Position numbers and translations under genes: made by a program
In this document: positions 49,546 through 60,016 of the stretch, piece after piece
How positions within the stretch are numbered: position 1 is the stretch's first letter
Layout of the letters: the number at the start of each line of letters is the position of its first letter
Assembly (NCBI GenBank): GCA_946555465.1
Contig: CAMNST010000013.1
Location: forward strand, 1 to 64,000
DNA: 64,000 nt
Direction: 5' to 3'
Source: an uncultured Clostridia bacterium
GTDB taxonomy: Bacteria > Bacillota > Clostridia > Oscillospirales > Acutalibacteraceae
The notes under the pieces: model-generated
What the model saw: the letters and a program-made list of their open reading frames with translations, nothing else
Told to the model about the DNA's origin: nothing
Databases searched by the model: none

Positions 49546-50976
49546 ATGATACTGAAAATGATAAATCATTCATATTCCCATGATATGACGCATTTATGTA
49601 CGCTGTTTTTTCCTTATGAAAAAATAAGATGTGACGGTGATGACAACATTGTTGTCATTACAGAAAAAAAGGATAACAGTGTTGCAGTCAGTGCAAGGGT
49701 TTATGATAAAGAAAAATCAAAAGAATGCGTTTTAAATTGCAAGGATGATCCATGTGAAAAAATGTCTGTTACCCTTTATGAGGTTCTGTCTGAAATAATG
49801 GGTTATTCCCTTTCGTGGGGAATACTTTTCGGTGTTCGTCCTGCAAAACTTATGCACAGATTTACCAAAGAAATGGGAGAAGAAAAAGCAAAAGCATACT
49901 TTGTGAATTCTTTTCTTGTGAACCCCCAAAAGGCATCTCTTGCAGCAGAGGTTATGAAACACGAAAATAAAGTGATTGCTCTTTCAAAGAGAAATTCTTA
50001 TTCACTTTACGTTTCAATACCGTTTTGCCCGTCGAGGTGCAGTTATTGTTCTTTTGTTTCCCATTCCATTGAAAAAACGCAGAAACTCATAGAACCGTAT
50101 GTTAGTTTGCTGTGCAAAGAACTTGAAAAAACTGCAGAAATTGCATCTTCACTCGGCTTGAGGCTGGAAACCATTTATTTCGGCGGCGGAACACCTACAG
50201 CACTTACTGCACCGCAACTGAAAAAATTGCTTGATACAATATCCAATCATTTTGATTTGAAAAATCTCAGAGAATATACTGTTGAGGCAGGCAGACCCGA
50301 TACGATTACCGAGGAAAAACTGATCACGCTGAAAAATGCCGGTGTTGAAAGAATAAGTATTAATCCCCAGTCATTCAATGATGATGTTCTTTGTGCCATA
50401 GGCAGACGCCATACGGCAAAACAGGCGGTTGATGCTTTTAACCTTGCCCGTGAATGCGGTTTTGATAATATAAATATGGATTTTATTGCCGGTCTTCCGA
50501 AAGACAGTGCAGAAAGTTTCAGATCAAGCATTGACATGGCTGTTTCTATGGGTGCCGAATCAGTAACGGTACATACGCTTGCTCTTAAATCTGCGGCATA
50601 TCTGGTCACAAGGGAAAGCACTTTTGATTTAACCGATAGGCTTGTAACTGCCGAAATGGTTGATTATTCAAACAGCGTTCTTTCAGAAAACGGCTATTAT
50701 CCTTATTATATGTATCGTCAGTCAAAAGCGCTTGGCAATCTTGAAAATGTCGGATGGTGCAAAGAGGGGATGGATTGTCTTTACAATGTGTATATGATGG
50801 ATGAAACGCACAGCGTTCTTGCTGTTGGTGCAGGCGGGGTAACAAGATTGAAAAATCCTGATACCGCTCATATTGAAAGAATATATAATTATAAATATCC
50901 TTATGAATACATAGATGGTTTTGCAGAAATTCTTAAAAGAAAAAACAAAATATTAAATTTTTATAATAAGATATAA
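49546..50976 (+). CDS. hemZ: Coproporphyrinogen dehydrogenase HemZ (radical SAM)
   Basis: SLYVSIPFCPSRCSYCSFVSHSI; ETIYFGGGTPTALT; HemZ-type N-terminal extension. Confidence 0.88.
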   Translation: MILKMINHSYSHDMTHLCTLFFPYEKIRCDGDDNIVVITEKKDNSVAVSARVYDKEKSKECVLNCKDDPCEKMSVTLYEVLSEIMGYSLSWGILFGVRPAKLMHRFTKEMGEEKAKAYFVNSFLVNPQKASLAAEVMKHENKVIALSKRNSYSLYVSIPFCPSRCSYCSFVSHSIEKTQKLIEPYVSLLCKELEKTAEIASSLGLRLETIYFGGGTPTALTAPQLKKLLDTISNHFDLKNLREYTVEAGRPDTITEEKLITLKNAGVERISINPQSFNDDVLCAIGRRHTAKQAVDAFNLARECGFDNINMDFIAGLPKDSAESFRSSIDMAVSMGAESVTVHTLALKSAAYLVTRESTFDLTDRLVTAEMVDYSNSVLSENGYYPYYMYRQSKALGNLENVGWCKEGMDCLYNVYMMDETHSVLAVGAGGVTRLKNPDTAHIERIYNYKYPYEYIDGFAEILKRKNKILNFYNKI

Positions 50977-51166
50977 TTCTTTTTGTATTGCATTATTCTA
51001 CAATTTGTAATATAATGATATCAAGAGGACAGTTAAAATAATTATCTTCCGCTTTTTTCAAATGTTATTTTGTATTTTTTGAAAAGTTTTTATCACTCCT
51101 TGATTGGCTACAGCAAGGGTTTGTGATTTTATTAATATTTGTAGCCTGAAAGGCTATGTGATTGTT

Positions 51167-51616
51167 ATGGCAAGTAAATTCAGCGATTTTTTTAATTATC
51201 CCAATGCACAGTTTAACAACAAAAAAATAGAAGAAGTTATTGAAAAAACAAAGGATGCTGCTGAAAGTTTCGGCAAAAAAAGTGTTGAGCATCTTGAGGT
51301 CAGCAGAAAAATGGTTGAATGTCTTGATGCAAAAGCAAAACTCAATAAACTTTATGAAAAATTCGGAGAAATCAATTATAATGCCTATATCGGCGAAACC
51401 GTCAATGGTGCAGAACTTGAAGATATAGCAAACCGAATTGCAGAACTTAAAGAAAAAGTAAGTCAACTTGATGTTGAAATTGAAATTGCAAAATCAAAAT
51501 TCAATGATGCTGTTTCGGCTGCTGCTCAGAAAACAAGAGACGCTTTTCAGAAAAGCCAGTCTGAAACCGATGCAAAAGAAGTTGAAGTTCAGGCAGAAGA
51601 AAGTGATGCTGAATAA
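51167..51616 (+). CDS. Hypothetical coiled-coil protein
   Basis: MASKFSDFFNYPNAQFNNKKIEEVIEKTKDAAESFG...; acidic/helical; ATG 51167. Confidence 0.6.
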   Translation: MASKFSDFFNYPNAQFNNKKIEEVIEKTKDAAESFGKKSVEHLEVSRKMVECLDAKAKLNKLYEKFGEINYNAYIGETVNGAELEDIANRIAELKEKVSQLDVEIEIAKSKFNDAVSAAAQKTRDAFQKSQSETDAKEVEVQAEESDAE

Positions 51617-51698
51617 CATCATCAGTTAAGTAATATATTTAGTAATAAAGGCAGTGTAAATCATCACTGTCTTTATTTTTTTGTTTTAAGGTGATTTC

Positions 51699-53342
51699 TT
51701 GAAAAAAGGTATAAAGCAAAGATATATTACTTCTGCATTTATTCTGCTTCTTTCCACGGTTGTGGTAAAGGTGATAAGTGCTGTTTATAAAATTCCGCTT
51801 ACCAATTATATCGGTGCAACAGGCAGAGGATATTTTTCCGTTGCCTATAATCTCTGTCTGCCGATACATGCCCTGACTATGGGTGCTTTTCCCATTGCTC
51901 TCACCAAACTTGTCAGTTCGTATGAGGCCAAGGGTGATACTTTAAGAATAAAAGCGCTCAGAAAGGCATCAAAAAAACTGTTTTTTATTATCGGTCTTGT
52001 CGGAACAGTTGTTATGTTTGCCGTTTCAAAACCTTATGCACAGTTTGTTGCGTCTTCGCCCAAAAGTATTTACACGGCTCTTGCTCTTGCGCCGTCGATA
52101 TTTTTTTCCTGTCTTTGTGCCTGCCACAGAGCATTTGCAGAAGGCTATATGGATATGAAACCGACTGCGGTAAGCCAGTTGATTGAAGCCCTGTTTAAAA
52201 TGATTTTTGGTTTGCTTTTTGCAAGATTTTGCATGAGTTATCTGTATAATTTTTATGTTGAAAACGGTACGGTTTTCGGTGTGATTATGACGCAGGAAGA
52301 GGCACTTGCAGCAATTTATCCTGTAACCTCGGCATTTTCAATGTTAGGTGCCACACTCGGCAGCATTGCAGCATATATTTTTGCAGCCGTATATACAAGA
52401 AATAAATACGATAACTTTCCGCCTGACAGTGTTGATGTAAAATCGGCATATAATGAAATGCTTGCATGCTGTGTTCCGCTGGTTGCCGCAACAGTTGTGC
52501 AGAGTATTTCTAACTTTGCGGATACTTCAAGTATTCAGTATTTTCTTTCGCTTTGTGATGAAAAAATTCTGCTTTCTCAGTATCCGTCTGCCGGCGAAGA
52601 TGTTTATACATATGTTTTCGGTATATATGCCTCGGCGCTTGATTTTAAAAATTTAATTCCTGCAATCGTTATGGCACTGGGAATTACCGCCGTTCCTGCA
52701 GTCAGTTCTGCTTTTGAAAGCGGTGATCAGCGTTTTTCCTCTCTTCTTACAAGCATTTTTAAATATACTGTTATTCTTTCGGTCGGCGGCGGATTGGCAC
52801 TTTCACTTTTCAATGAAGATATTTTAAATCTGTTTTATGCTCAAAGCCATCCTGATATTGTCAGCGGGGCAAGTAAACTTCTGTTTTATTTCGGAGTAAC
52901 TGCTTTACCGTGTGCAGCAGCATCAACCTCGGTGTTCTGCACGCAGGCACTCGGCTTTGCAAAAAAGACAGTGGCACCGTTTGCAGTTTCGGCAGTGATA
53001 AGAATTGTGCTGAATTATTTTCTTGTATGCAGCAGTGAAATCAATATCATCGGAACTGCGTTTTCAAATTTTGCCGGATTTCTTATTATTCTTATCTGGA
53101 ATATGATAACGATAAGGAAATATACACATGCGAGGTTTAAAATTTCAGATATATTTTTTAAGCCTGTAATCTGTGCCGTTTTGACATATTTCACAGTTTT
53201 ATCGCTTAAAAATACATTATTCGCTGATTTTGGCAGTTTAACTGTTTTTATACTGAGTGTTCTGGTTTGTCTATTATTATTTTTTATATTGCTGTTTTTA
53301 TTGAAATGTGTATCATCAAAAGAAATAAAGTTGTTAAAATAA
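51699..53342 (+). CDS. SpoVB/YabM-like flippase (MOP/MATE-type exporter)
   Basis: KISAVYKIPLTNYIGATGRGYFSVAYNLCLPIHALTMGAFPIALTKLVSSY; multi-pass; precedes mazG. Confidence 0.83.
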   Translation: MKKGIKQRYITSAFILLLSTVVVKVISAVYKIPLTNYIGATGRGYFSVAYNLCLPIHALTMGAFPIALTKLVSSYEAKGDTLRIKALRKASKKLFFIIGLVGTVVMFAVSKPYAQFVASSPKSIYTALALAPSIFFSCLCACHRAFAEGYMDMKPTAVSQLIEALFKMIFGLLFARFCMSYLYNFYVENGTVFGVIMTQEEALAAIYPVTSAFSMLGATLGSIAAYIFAAVYTRNKYDNFPPDSVDVKSAYNEMLACCVPLVAATVVQSISNFADTSSIQYFLSLCDEKILLSQYPSAGEDVYTYVFGIYASALDFKNLIPAIVMALGITAVPAVSSAFESGDQRFSSLLTSIFKYTVILSVGGGLALSLFNEDILNLFYAQSHPDIVSGASKLLFYFGVTALPCAAASTSVFCTQALGFAKKTVAPFAVSAVIRIVLNYFLVCSSEINIIGTAFSNFAGFLIILIWNMITIRKYTHARFKISDIFFKPVICAVLTYFTVLSLKNTLFADFGSLTVFILSVLVCLLLFFILLFLLKCVSSKEIKLLK

Positions 53343-53448
53343 TCCAAAAAAGTGCCTTAATTACTTGAAATTTTCTTACTTTTATAGTATTATTCAAATA
53401 GACACGCTTTTGTGTGCCATAACAAGTTAATCCGAGGTGGGGTAATAA

Positions 53449-54255
53449 TTGGCTGTTGATTTTGAATTTAAAGATAAATATGATATTAATGATTTGATTT
53501 CAATAGTAACATTGCTCCGACAACCTGACGGTTGCCCGTGGGACAGAGAACAGACTCATTTTTCAATCAAGAAAAATTTTATTGAAGAAACCTACGAGGT
53601 AATTGAGGCTATCAACAAAGAAAGTACTGAAGGTCTGCAGGAGGAACTTGGTGACGTTCTCCTTCAGATTGCCCTTCACTGCGAAATGGAGAGGGAGCGG
53701 GGCAGTTTTAGTTTTGACGATGTTTGTAATGATATCTGTCAGAAACTGGTTATCCGTCATCCTCATGTTTTCGGCGAAGTTAAAGCAGATAACTGCGAAG
53801 AGGCACTTTTAAGTTGGGACGCCGTCAAAGCACAGATTAAAGGTCAGAAAAATCAGAGCCAGTCAATGCAGAGTATACCTCTTGAACTGCCTGCCCTTAT
53901 GAGAGCGCAGAAAGTTCAGTCAAAAGCAGCAAAAGTCGGTTTTGACTGGGACAGTGCAGACGGTGCATTTGATAAAATTCAGGAAGAGATTGACGAGTTA
54001 AAAAGTGCCATGGCCCATGGCAGTTCTGCCGATATTGAAGATGAGTTCGGTGATTTGCTTTTTTCTTGTGTTAATGTGGCAAGGTTTATTAAGGTAGACA
54101 GTGAAGAGGCACTGAAAGGTGCAACTGACAAGTTTATTAAAAGATTTACCCTTGTTGAAAAATTAGCAGAGGAAAAGAATATGTCAATGAAAGATGCTTC
54201 GCTCGAAGAACTGGACAAACTTTGGGATAATGCAAAAGAATTATTAGTTGATTAA
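53449..54255 (+). CDS. mazG: Nucleoside triphosphate pyrophosphohydrolase MazG
   Basis: LRQPDGCPWDREQTHFSIKKNFIEETYEVIEAI; EELGDVLLQIALHCEM; TTG start. Confidence 0.93.
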   Translation: MAVDFEFKDKYDINDLISIVTLLRQPDGCPWDREQTHFSIKKNFIEETYEVIEAINKESTEGLQEELGDVLLQIALHCEMERERGSFSFDDVCNDICQKLVIRHPHVFGEVKADNCEEALLSWDAVKAQIKGQKNQSQSMQSIPLELPALMRAQKVQSKAAKVGFDWDSADGAFDKIQEEIDELKSAMAHGSSADIEDEFGDLLFSCVNVARFIKVDSEEALKGATDKFIKRFTLVEKLAEEKNMSMKDASLEELDKLWDNAKELLVD

Positions 54256-54279
54256 TCAACAAAAACGGAGGAATTTTAA

Positions 54280-54552
54280 ATGAACAAAACAGAACTCGCA
54301 GCAGCAGTTGCTGCAAAAGCAGATCTTTCTAAAAAGGACGCAGAGGCTGCAGTAACAGCAGTTTTAGATTCAATCAAGGAAGCACTTGCAGAAGATGATA
54401 AGGTTGCACTTGTTGGTTTCGGTACATTCTCTGTAAAAACACGTGCTGCTCGTACAGGTCTTAATCCTCGTACAAAAGAAACAATTACAATTCCAGAAGC
54501 AAAGGTTCCTGCTTTCAAAGCCGGTTCAGCACTTAAAGATGCTGTAAAGTAA
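54280..54552 (+). CDS. hup: HU family DNA-binding protein
   Basis: [60 protein letters not shown]. Confidence 0.95.
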   Translation: MNKTELAAAVAAKADLSKKDAEAAVTAVLDSIKEALAEDDKVALVGFGTFSVKTRAARTGLNPRTKETITIPEAKVPAFKAGSALKDAVK

Positions 54553-54572
54553 TCTTAAATATTACTGTTTTT

Positions 54573-54600
54573 GGGCATCGGGTTTCCGATGCCCTGATTT
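54573..54600 (+). terminator. Intrinsic terminator after hup
   Basis: gggcatcgg-gttt-ccgatgccc then T-rich. Confidence 0.75.
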
Positions 54601-54616
54601 TTTGGAGATTATCATA

Positions 54617-54859
54617 ATGAGATTGGATAAATATTTAAAAGTTTCAAGAATAATTAAAAGAAGAACTGTTGCAAACGAAGCCTGTGATGCAGGAAAAGTT
54701 GAAGTTAACGGAAAAATTGCCCGTGCATCATATGATGTAAAAATCGGCGATGAAATTAAAATTTCTCTTGGTTCAAATGTAAAGACTTATAGGGTTCTGG
54801 AAATAAGCGAACATGCTCTTAAAGAAGATGCGCTGAAAATGTATGAACAAATTAAATAA
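54617..54859 (+). CDS. S4-domain RNA-binding protein, RqcP/YabO-like
   Basis: MRLDKYLKVSRIIKRRTVANEACDAGKVEVNGKIARASYDVKIGDEI. Confidence 0.88.
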   Translation: MRLDKYLKVSRIIKRRTVANEACDAGKVEVNGKIARASYDVKIGDEIKISLGSNVKTYRVLEISEHALKEDALKMYEQIK

Positions 54860-54900
54860 AAATGTTTTCACCTGCATATTAATTTAGCAGGTGATTTTTT

Positions 54901-55167
54901 ATGGAAAATGAAACACAGCACACTTTGACTTTAACAAACAGGGAACAGTTGAGTTTAAGCGGTATAAAAGATGTTGATTCTTTTAATGAACAGGAAATTG
55001 TTGCAGTATGTGATTTCGGCGAACTTTCAATAAAAGGGGAACTGCTGCATATTGAAGAGTTGAGTCTTGACAGCGGACTGATGTCTGTCAACGGAAAAAT
55101 ATCTTCGCTTTCCTATACGCAGAAACTCACTTCCGACTCTCTTCTGAAAAGATTATTCGGTGGCTGA
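54901..55167 (+). CDS. yabP: Sporulation protein YabP
   Basis: TLTLTNREQLSLSGIKDVDSFNEQEIVAVCDFGELSIKGELLHIEELSLDSG; syntenic. Confidence 0.88.
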   Translation: MENETQHTLTLTNREQLSLSGIKDVDSFNEQEIVAVCDFGELSIKGELLHIEELSLDSGLMSVNGKISSLSYTQKLTSDSLLKRLFGG

Positions 55168-55591
55168 GCAACTTTTTTATGCTGTGTTGACGGGCGGAGT
55201 CCTTGCTGTTCTCTATGATTTTTTCAGGCTTTTTCGCATTGTTTTTAACGATAAGTTTATTCTTGATTTTTTATTCTGGATTATTTCTGCTTTTTCGGTT
55301 TATTCTTATATCCTTATATTCTGTGAGGGTAAAATCAGAAGTTTAGTTTTTATTTTTATATTTATCGGTTTTGTTCTTTATATTATGACCCTTGGTTACG
55401 TTACAAAGAATATAGAAATAAAAATTGGTAAAAAAATTAAAAATCGGTTAAAAAAGTTAAAATACAAATTAAAAAGTTTTAAAAAAGTATTGCATTATCC
55501 TCGCAATATATATTATAATATTACAAAACACAAAAACAGTATTTTTAAAAGGAATTCTGAAGGTGAAGATGATGAAAAAGGAAATGGGTAG
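55160..55591 (+). CDS. yabQ: Spore cortex biosynthesis protein YabQ
   Basis: GGVLAVLYDFFRLFRIVF; membrane protein; syntenic. Confidence 0.82.
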   Translation: MAEQLFYAVLTGGVLAVLYDFFRLFRIVFNDKFILDFLFWIISAFSVYSYILIFCEGKIRSLVFIFIFIGFVLYIMTLGYVTKNIEIKIGKKIKNRLKKLKYKLKSFKKVLHYPRNIYYNITKHKNSIFKRNSEGEDDEKGNG

Positions 55592-55901
55592 GAAGAAATC
55601 GTTTAAAGATTTTTTCTCTATAAAAAAGAACATTCTTTTCGTTACGGCAGTTTCACTTGCTTTTGCGCTTTTTGCTTATTTCGGTTTTACTATGGTCAAC
55701 CTCAGATCCGATATAAGTCTTCTTGAGCGTCAGAAAGCCGAAGTTGCTGCAAAATGTGATGAACAGGAGCAGACAAATAAAGAACTTCAGGCAGTTCTTG
55801 ACAATGAAGATAAGGGCGATTATATAGAACAGAAAGCCCGTGAAAAAGGATATGGCAAATCCAACGAAATTCATTTTTATGATATTTCGGCAAGCGAATA
55901 A
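55569..55901 (+). CDS. divIC: Septum formation initiator, DivIC/FtsB family
   Basis: Single TM plus coiled coil; GDYIEQKAREKGYGKSNEIHF; syntenic. Confidence 0.82.
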   Translation: MMKKEMGRKKSFKDFFSIKKNILFVTAVSLAFALFAYFGFTMVNLRSDISLLERQKAEVAAKCDEQEQTNKELQAVLDNEDKGDYIEQKAREKGYGKSNEIHFYDISASE

Positions 55902-55939
55902 CTCGGCGTCAGTCAGTTTGTTCGATAAATACGATTAAT

Positions 55940-55969
55940 AAGACCGAGTATTGCTCGGTCTTTTTTTTT
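55940..55969 (+). terminator. Intrinsic terminator
   Basis: aagaccgag-tattg-ctcggtctttttttt. Confidence 0.85.
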
Positions 55970-56021
55970 AAAGTTGCGTGAAACGCACATTTTATGCATT
56001 TCAGATAAGGAATTATATTTT

Positions 56022-57137
56022 ATGTATTTACAAATGGTTGCACCATGCCTTCTTGGTCTTGAGGGTCTGGTGAGTGATGAACTTAAAAATATGGAGGCGC
56101 AAAACGTCAGTGCCGAAAACGGCAGGGTGTTTTTTGAGGGCGACGACAGTATGCTTGCAAGGGCTAATATCAACAGCCGTTATGCCGAAAGAATACTGAT
56201 TGTTCTTGACAGATTTAAGGCCTTTACTTTTGAAGAACTTTTTCAGGCTGTAAAAAGCCTTCCGTGGTCGGAATTTATCGGCAGTACCGATACTTTTCCG
56301 GTTAAAGGTTACAGCATTAATTCAGAACTTCATTCCGTTCCCGATTGCCAAAAAATAATAAAAAAGGCGGTTGTTGAATCACTTAAAGAAGATTATAATA
56401 TTTCTTGGTTTGAAGAAACGGGTCCTGTGCATCAAATTCAGTTTTCCATCATGAAAAACGAAGTTACCATTATGCTTGATACAACAGGCAGAGGACTTCA
56501 CAAAAGAGGTTACCGGCCGGAGTCAAACGATGCACCGATAAGAGAAACGCTTGCGGCTGCACTTTGCGGTCTTTCAAGACTCAGGCATTATCACACTCTT
56601 TATGATCCTTGCTGCGGCAGCGGAACCATTCTTATTGAAGGTGCAATGATGGCTCATAATATTGCCCCGGGAATAAACCGTAATTTTGAATGCGACAGAT
56701 GGGGGCTTTTAAATCCCTCGGCATGGATTACCGAAAGAGAACGCTGCCACGATTTAATAAAAACCGATACGGATTTTGTTGCTTTTGGCAGTGATATTGA
56801 TTCTCACGCTGTTGAACTGACAATGATAAATGCCAAAAGAATCAAAGTTGACGGTTTTATGCGACTTGCACAAAGAGATATAAAATTTTTTAATCCGACA
56901 ACTGAAAAAGGAACTCTGATAACCAATCCGCCTTACGGCGAGCGTATGCTTGATATAAAAGAGGCAGAAAAAATTTATAAAATTATGGGTGAAAAGTTTG
57001 TATCGAAAAGAGGATGGTCTTACGGTATCATTTCACCCGATGAAGAATTTGAAAAAATCTTCGGCAAAAAAGCAGATAAGCGCAGAAAACTTTATAATGG
57101 TATGATAAAATGCCAGTATTATATGTATTTTAAATAA
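56022..57137 (+). CDS. THUMP-domain class I SAM-dependent RNA methyltransferase (RlmL-like)
   Basis: CLLGLEGLVSDELKNM; GLHKRGYRPESNDAPIRETLAAALCGLS; DPCCGSGTILIEGAMMA; TNPPYGERM. Confidence 0.88.
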   Translation: MYLQMVAPCLLGLEGLVSDELKNMEAQNVSAENGRVFFEGDDSMLARANINSRYAERILIVLDRFKAFTFEELFQAVKSLPWSEFIGSTDTFPVKGYSINSELHSVPDCQKIIKKAVVESLKEDYNISWFEETGPVHQIQFSIMKNEVTIMLDTTGRGLHKRGYRPESNDAPIRETLAAALCGLSRLRHYHTLYDPCCGSGTILIEGAMMAHNIAPGINRNFECDRWGLLNPSAWITERERCHDLIKTDTDFVAFGSDIDSHAVELTMINAKRIKVDGFMRLAQRDIKFFNPTTEKGTLITNPPYGERMLDIKEAEKIYKIMGEKFVSKRGWSYGIISPDEEFEKIFGKKADKRRKLYNGMIKCQYYMYFK

Positions 57138-57161
57138 ATTTACAGTATGAAGAGGTGTATT

Positions 57162-58790
57162 ATGGATTATAAGGAAAAATATCAGCAGTGGCTTGATTTT
57201 GCAGATGAAAACACGAAAGCGGAACTTTCTGCAATTACTGATGATAAGGAAATAGAAGACAGATTTTATAAAGACCTTGCTTTCGGTACAGGCGGACTGC
57301 GAGGTGTTATGGGTGCCGGCTCGAACAGAATGAACCGATACACTGTCGGCAAAGCAACGCTTGGCCTTGCAAGGTATCTTAAAAGTAAAAACAGCGGCGA
57401 TATTTCTGTTGCCATTGCCTATGATACAAGAAATAACTCACAGTTTTTTGCAAAAACAGCCGCAGGCATTTTTGCGTCACAGGGTATAAAGGTTTATATT
57501 TACGAAACTGTAGTTCCCGTACCTGTTCTTTCGTTTACAACCCATTATCTCGGTTGCAGAGCAGGTGTTATGATTACCGCTTCGCACAATCCAAAGGAAT
57601 ATAACGGTTATAAAGTTTATGACGAAAAAGGCTGTCAGTTGTGCACGGATGATGCAAAAAATGCAATATCATTTATTAACGATATAAGTGACTATTCATC
57701 AATTCCTTTTACCGGTGGAAATCCTCTTATTACATATATCGGTGAAAAAGAACTTTCTGCTTTTCTTGCAGAAGTAAAAAAGCAGTCACTCTATGAAGAA
57801 AAAAGCGACTTGAAAATTGTGTATACTCCGCTTCACGGAACAGGCAATATTCCTGTTCGCAGAATGCTTGAGGGAATGAATGTTACCGTTGTTAAAGAAC
57901 AGGAACTTCCAGACGGTAATTTTTCAACAGTCCGTTCTCCCAATCCGGAAGAAAAGGATGCGCTCACCATTGCCATTGAAAAGGCAAAAGAAATCGGTGC
58001 TGATATTGTTCTCGGAACAGATCCTGACTGTGACCGTGTCGGTATCGCCGTTAAAGACGGAGATGATTACAAATTATTTACCGGCAATCAGACAGGCGCT
58101 TTGCTTGTTAAATTTGTGCTCGAAATGAAAAAAGCATCATTAAGCGAAAAATCAACACTTGTAAAAACAATAGTTACTTCAGAACTCGGTGCAAATATTG
58201 GCAGAAAATATGGACTTCAGATTGAAGAAACTTTAACAGGTTTTAAATATATCGGCGATAAAATCAACAAGTATGAAGAAAGCGGTAACCAGGAATTTGT
58301 AATCGGTTATGAAGAGTCATACGGTTATCTTGTGGGTATTCATGCAAGAGATAAAGATGCTGTTGTTTCGTCAATGCTTATTTGCCAAATGGCAGCATGG
58401 TATAAAAACCAGGGCAAAACCCTTGTTGATGGACTTAATGAAATCTATGATGAATACGGCTATTATCTCGACAGTCTTGATTCTTTTGTTCTTAAAGGTA
58501 AAGACGGTGCAGAAAAAATACAGTCTCTTATGACCTATTTCAGGGAAAAAGGTGATACTCTTTTTGACGGCATAGAATCTGTTGTTGATTTCAGCGGTGG
58601 TATCCGTGATTTGCCGAAAGAAAATGTTCTTAAATATATCTGGAAAGACGGTTCATGGATGGCTGTCCGTCCGTCAGGAACAGAGCCTAAAATAAAGGTT
58701 TATTATTCAATCGTGGACCCGAGCAAAGAAAACGCGAAGATTAGACTTGATGAAATCAAAACAGAAATAAAAGCAATAATAGAAAGATAA
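57162..58790 (+). CDS. Phospho-sugar mutase (phosphoglucomutase/phosphomannomutase)
   Basis: LAFGTGGLRGVMGAGSNRMN; GVMITASHNPKEYNGYKVYDEKG; GTDPDCDRVGIAV; AVRPSGTEPKIKVYY. Confidence 0.92.
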   Translation: MDYKEKYQQWLDFADENTKAELSAITDDKEIEDRFYKDLAFGTGGLRGVMGAGSNRMNRYTVGKATLGLARYLKSKNSGDISVAIAYDTRNNSQFFAKTAAGIFASQGIKVYIYETVVPVPVLSFTTHYLGCRAGVMITASHNPKEYNGYKVYDEKGCQLCTDDAKNAISFINDISDYSSIPFTGGNPLITYIGEKELSAFLAEVKKQSLYEEKSDLKIVYTPLHGTGNIPVRRMLEGMNVTVVKEQELPDGNFSTVRSPNPEEKDALTIAIEKAKEIGADIVLGTDPDCDRVGIAVKDGDDYKLFTGNQTGALLVKFVLEMKKASLSEKSTLVKTIVTSELGANIGRKYGLQIEETLTGFKYIGDKINKYEESGNQEFVIGYEESYGYLVGIHARDKDAVVSSMLICQMAAWYKNQGKTLVDGLNEIYDEYGYYLDSLDSFVLKGKDGAEKIQSLMTYFREKGDTLFDGIESVVDFSGGIRDLPKENVLKYIWKDGSWMAVRPSGTEPKIKVYYSIVDPSKENAKIRLDEIKTEIKAIIER

Positions 58791-59986
58791 TGATGATATT
58801 TGACTCTGTAAAAATTTCAGAAATAAAACTAAAAAACAGAATTATCAGATCGGCAACCCATGATGGTCTTGCAGATGAGAATGGTGCGCCTACGGATAAA
58901 ATGATAAGAAAATATGAAAATCTTGCCAAAAATGATGTGGGCTGTATCATTACAGGGTATGCAGGTGTCAGTGAAGACGGAATGTCGCCGTATCCTGCAA
59001 TGCTGAAAATTCATAATGATGCTCATATGGATGCTTTTAAAAGAATGGTTGACAGCGTGCATCAATATGATACGCCTCTAATTCTGCAGATTGCGCATTG
59101 CGGCAGGCAGACATCTTCAAAAAAAATAGGTGCAAAGAAAAAAGCACCCACTGCAATGCGGCACCTTTTTTATCCGGATATGGCAGAAGAACTCTGCAGT
59201 GAAGATATTTACCGGATTATTGATGATTTTGTGAATGCTGCTGTCAGAGCAGAAAAGGCGGGCTTTGACGGTGTTCAACTTCATGGCGGCCATGGTTATC
59301 TTCTGCACGATTTTCTTTCACCTTATGGTAACAGAAGAAAAGATGAGTGGGGCGGTACGTTAGAAAACAGATGCAGGATAGTTGAATTTATTATAAAGGG
59401 AATAAAAGAAAAAACATCCCTGCCTGTATGGATAAAAATAAGCGCCGAGGATAACAGAAAAGGCGGAATGGATATAAATCAGGCAGTTCAGATATGCAGG
59501 AGGCTTGAAAATGCGGGCATTGATGCCATTGAAGTTTCCTGCGGAACTGTTGAAGACGGAATGAACACAATGCGAAGCCGTATGATGCCTATGGAGGCGG
59601 TTTTTGAATACCGTGAGCCATGTGCCTCTTTTCCTGATCCGCTCAAAAAGTTTTCACTCGCCTGTGCGAATCTCCTTAATCCTATGATTAAGCAGCCTGA
59701 GCCGCTTGAGAATTTTAACATTTTTAATGCCGCTGAAATAAAGAAAAATGTGTCTGTCCCCGTTATTGCGGTGGGTGGAATACATAAGCTTGCTGATATG
59801 GAATATATTGTTTCCAACGGTATGGCAGACTGTGTGTCAATGTGCCGCGCATTTATATGTGAACCGAATTTAGTAAAAAAACTCAGAGACGGCAGGCAGA
59901 CTCAGGCAAAATGTCTGATGTGCAATTACTGTGGACTTGTTATTGAAAAAGGTGAAACAAAATGCCTTTTCGGAAAAATAAGATAA
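58790..59986 (+). CDS. NADH:flavin oxidoreductase (Old Yellow Enzyme family) with C-terminal Cys cluster
   Basis: SVKISEIKLKNRIIRSATHDGLADENG; GFDGVQLHGGHGYLLHDFLSPYGNRRKDEWGG; C-terminal AKCLMCNYCGLVIEKGETKC. Confidence 0.88.
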   Translation: MMIFDSVKISEIKLKNRIIRSATHDGLADENGAPTDKMIRKYENLAKNDVGCIITGYAGVSEDGMSPYPAMLKIHNDAHMDAFKRMVDSVHQYDTPLILQIAHCGRQTSSKKIGAKKKAPTAMRHLFYPDMAEELCSEDIYRIIDDFVNAAVRAEKAGFDGVQLHGGHGYLLHDFLSPYGNRRKDEWGGTLENRCRIVEFIIKGIKEKTSLPVWIKISAEDNRKGGMDINQAVQICRRLENAGIDAIEVSCGTVEDGMNTMRSRMMPMEAVFEYREPCASFPDPLKKFSLACANLLNPMIKQPEPLENFNIFNAAEIKKNVSVPVIAVGGIHKLADMEYIVSNGMADCVSMCRAFICEPNLVKKLRDGRQTQAKCLMCNYCGLVIEKGETKCLFGKIR

Positions 59987-60016
59987 CTTTTATATCTTTA
60001 GGATGGTGTAAATTAT

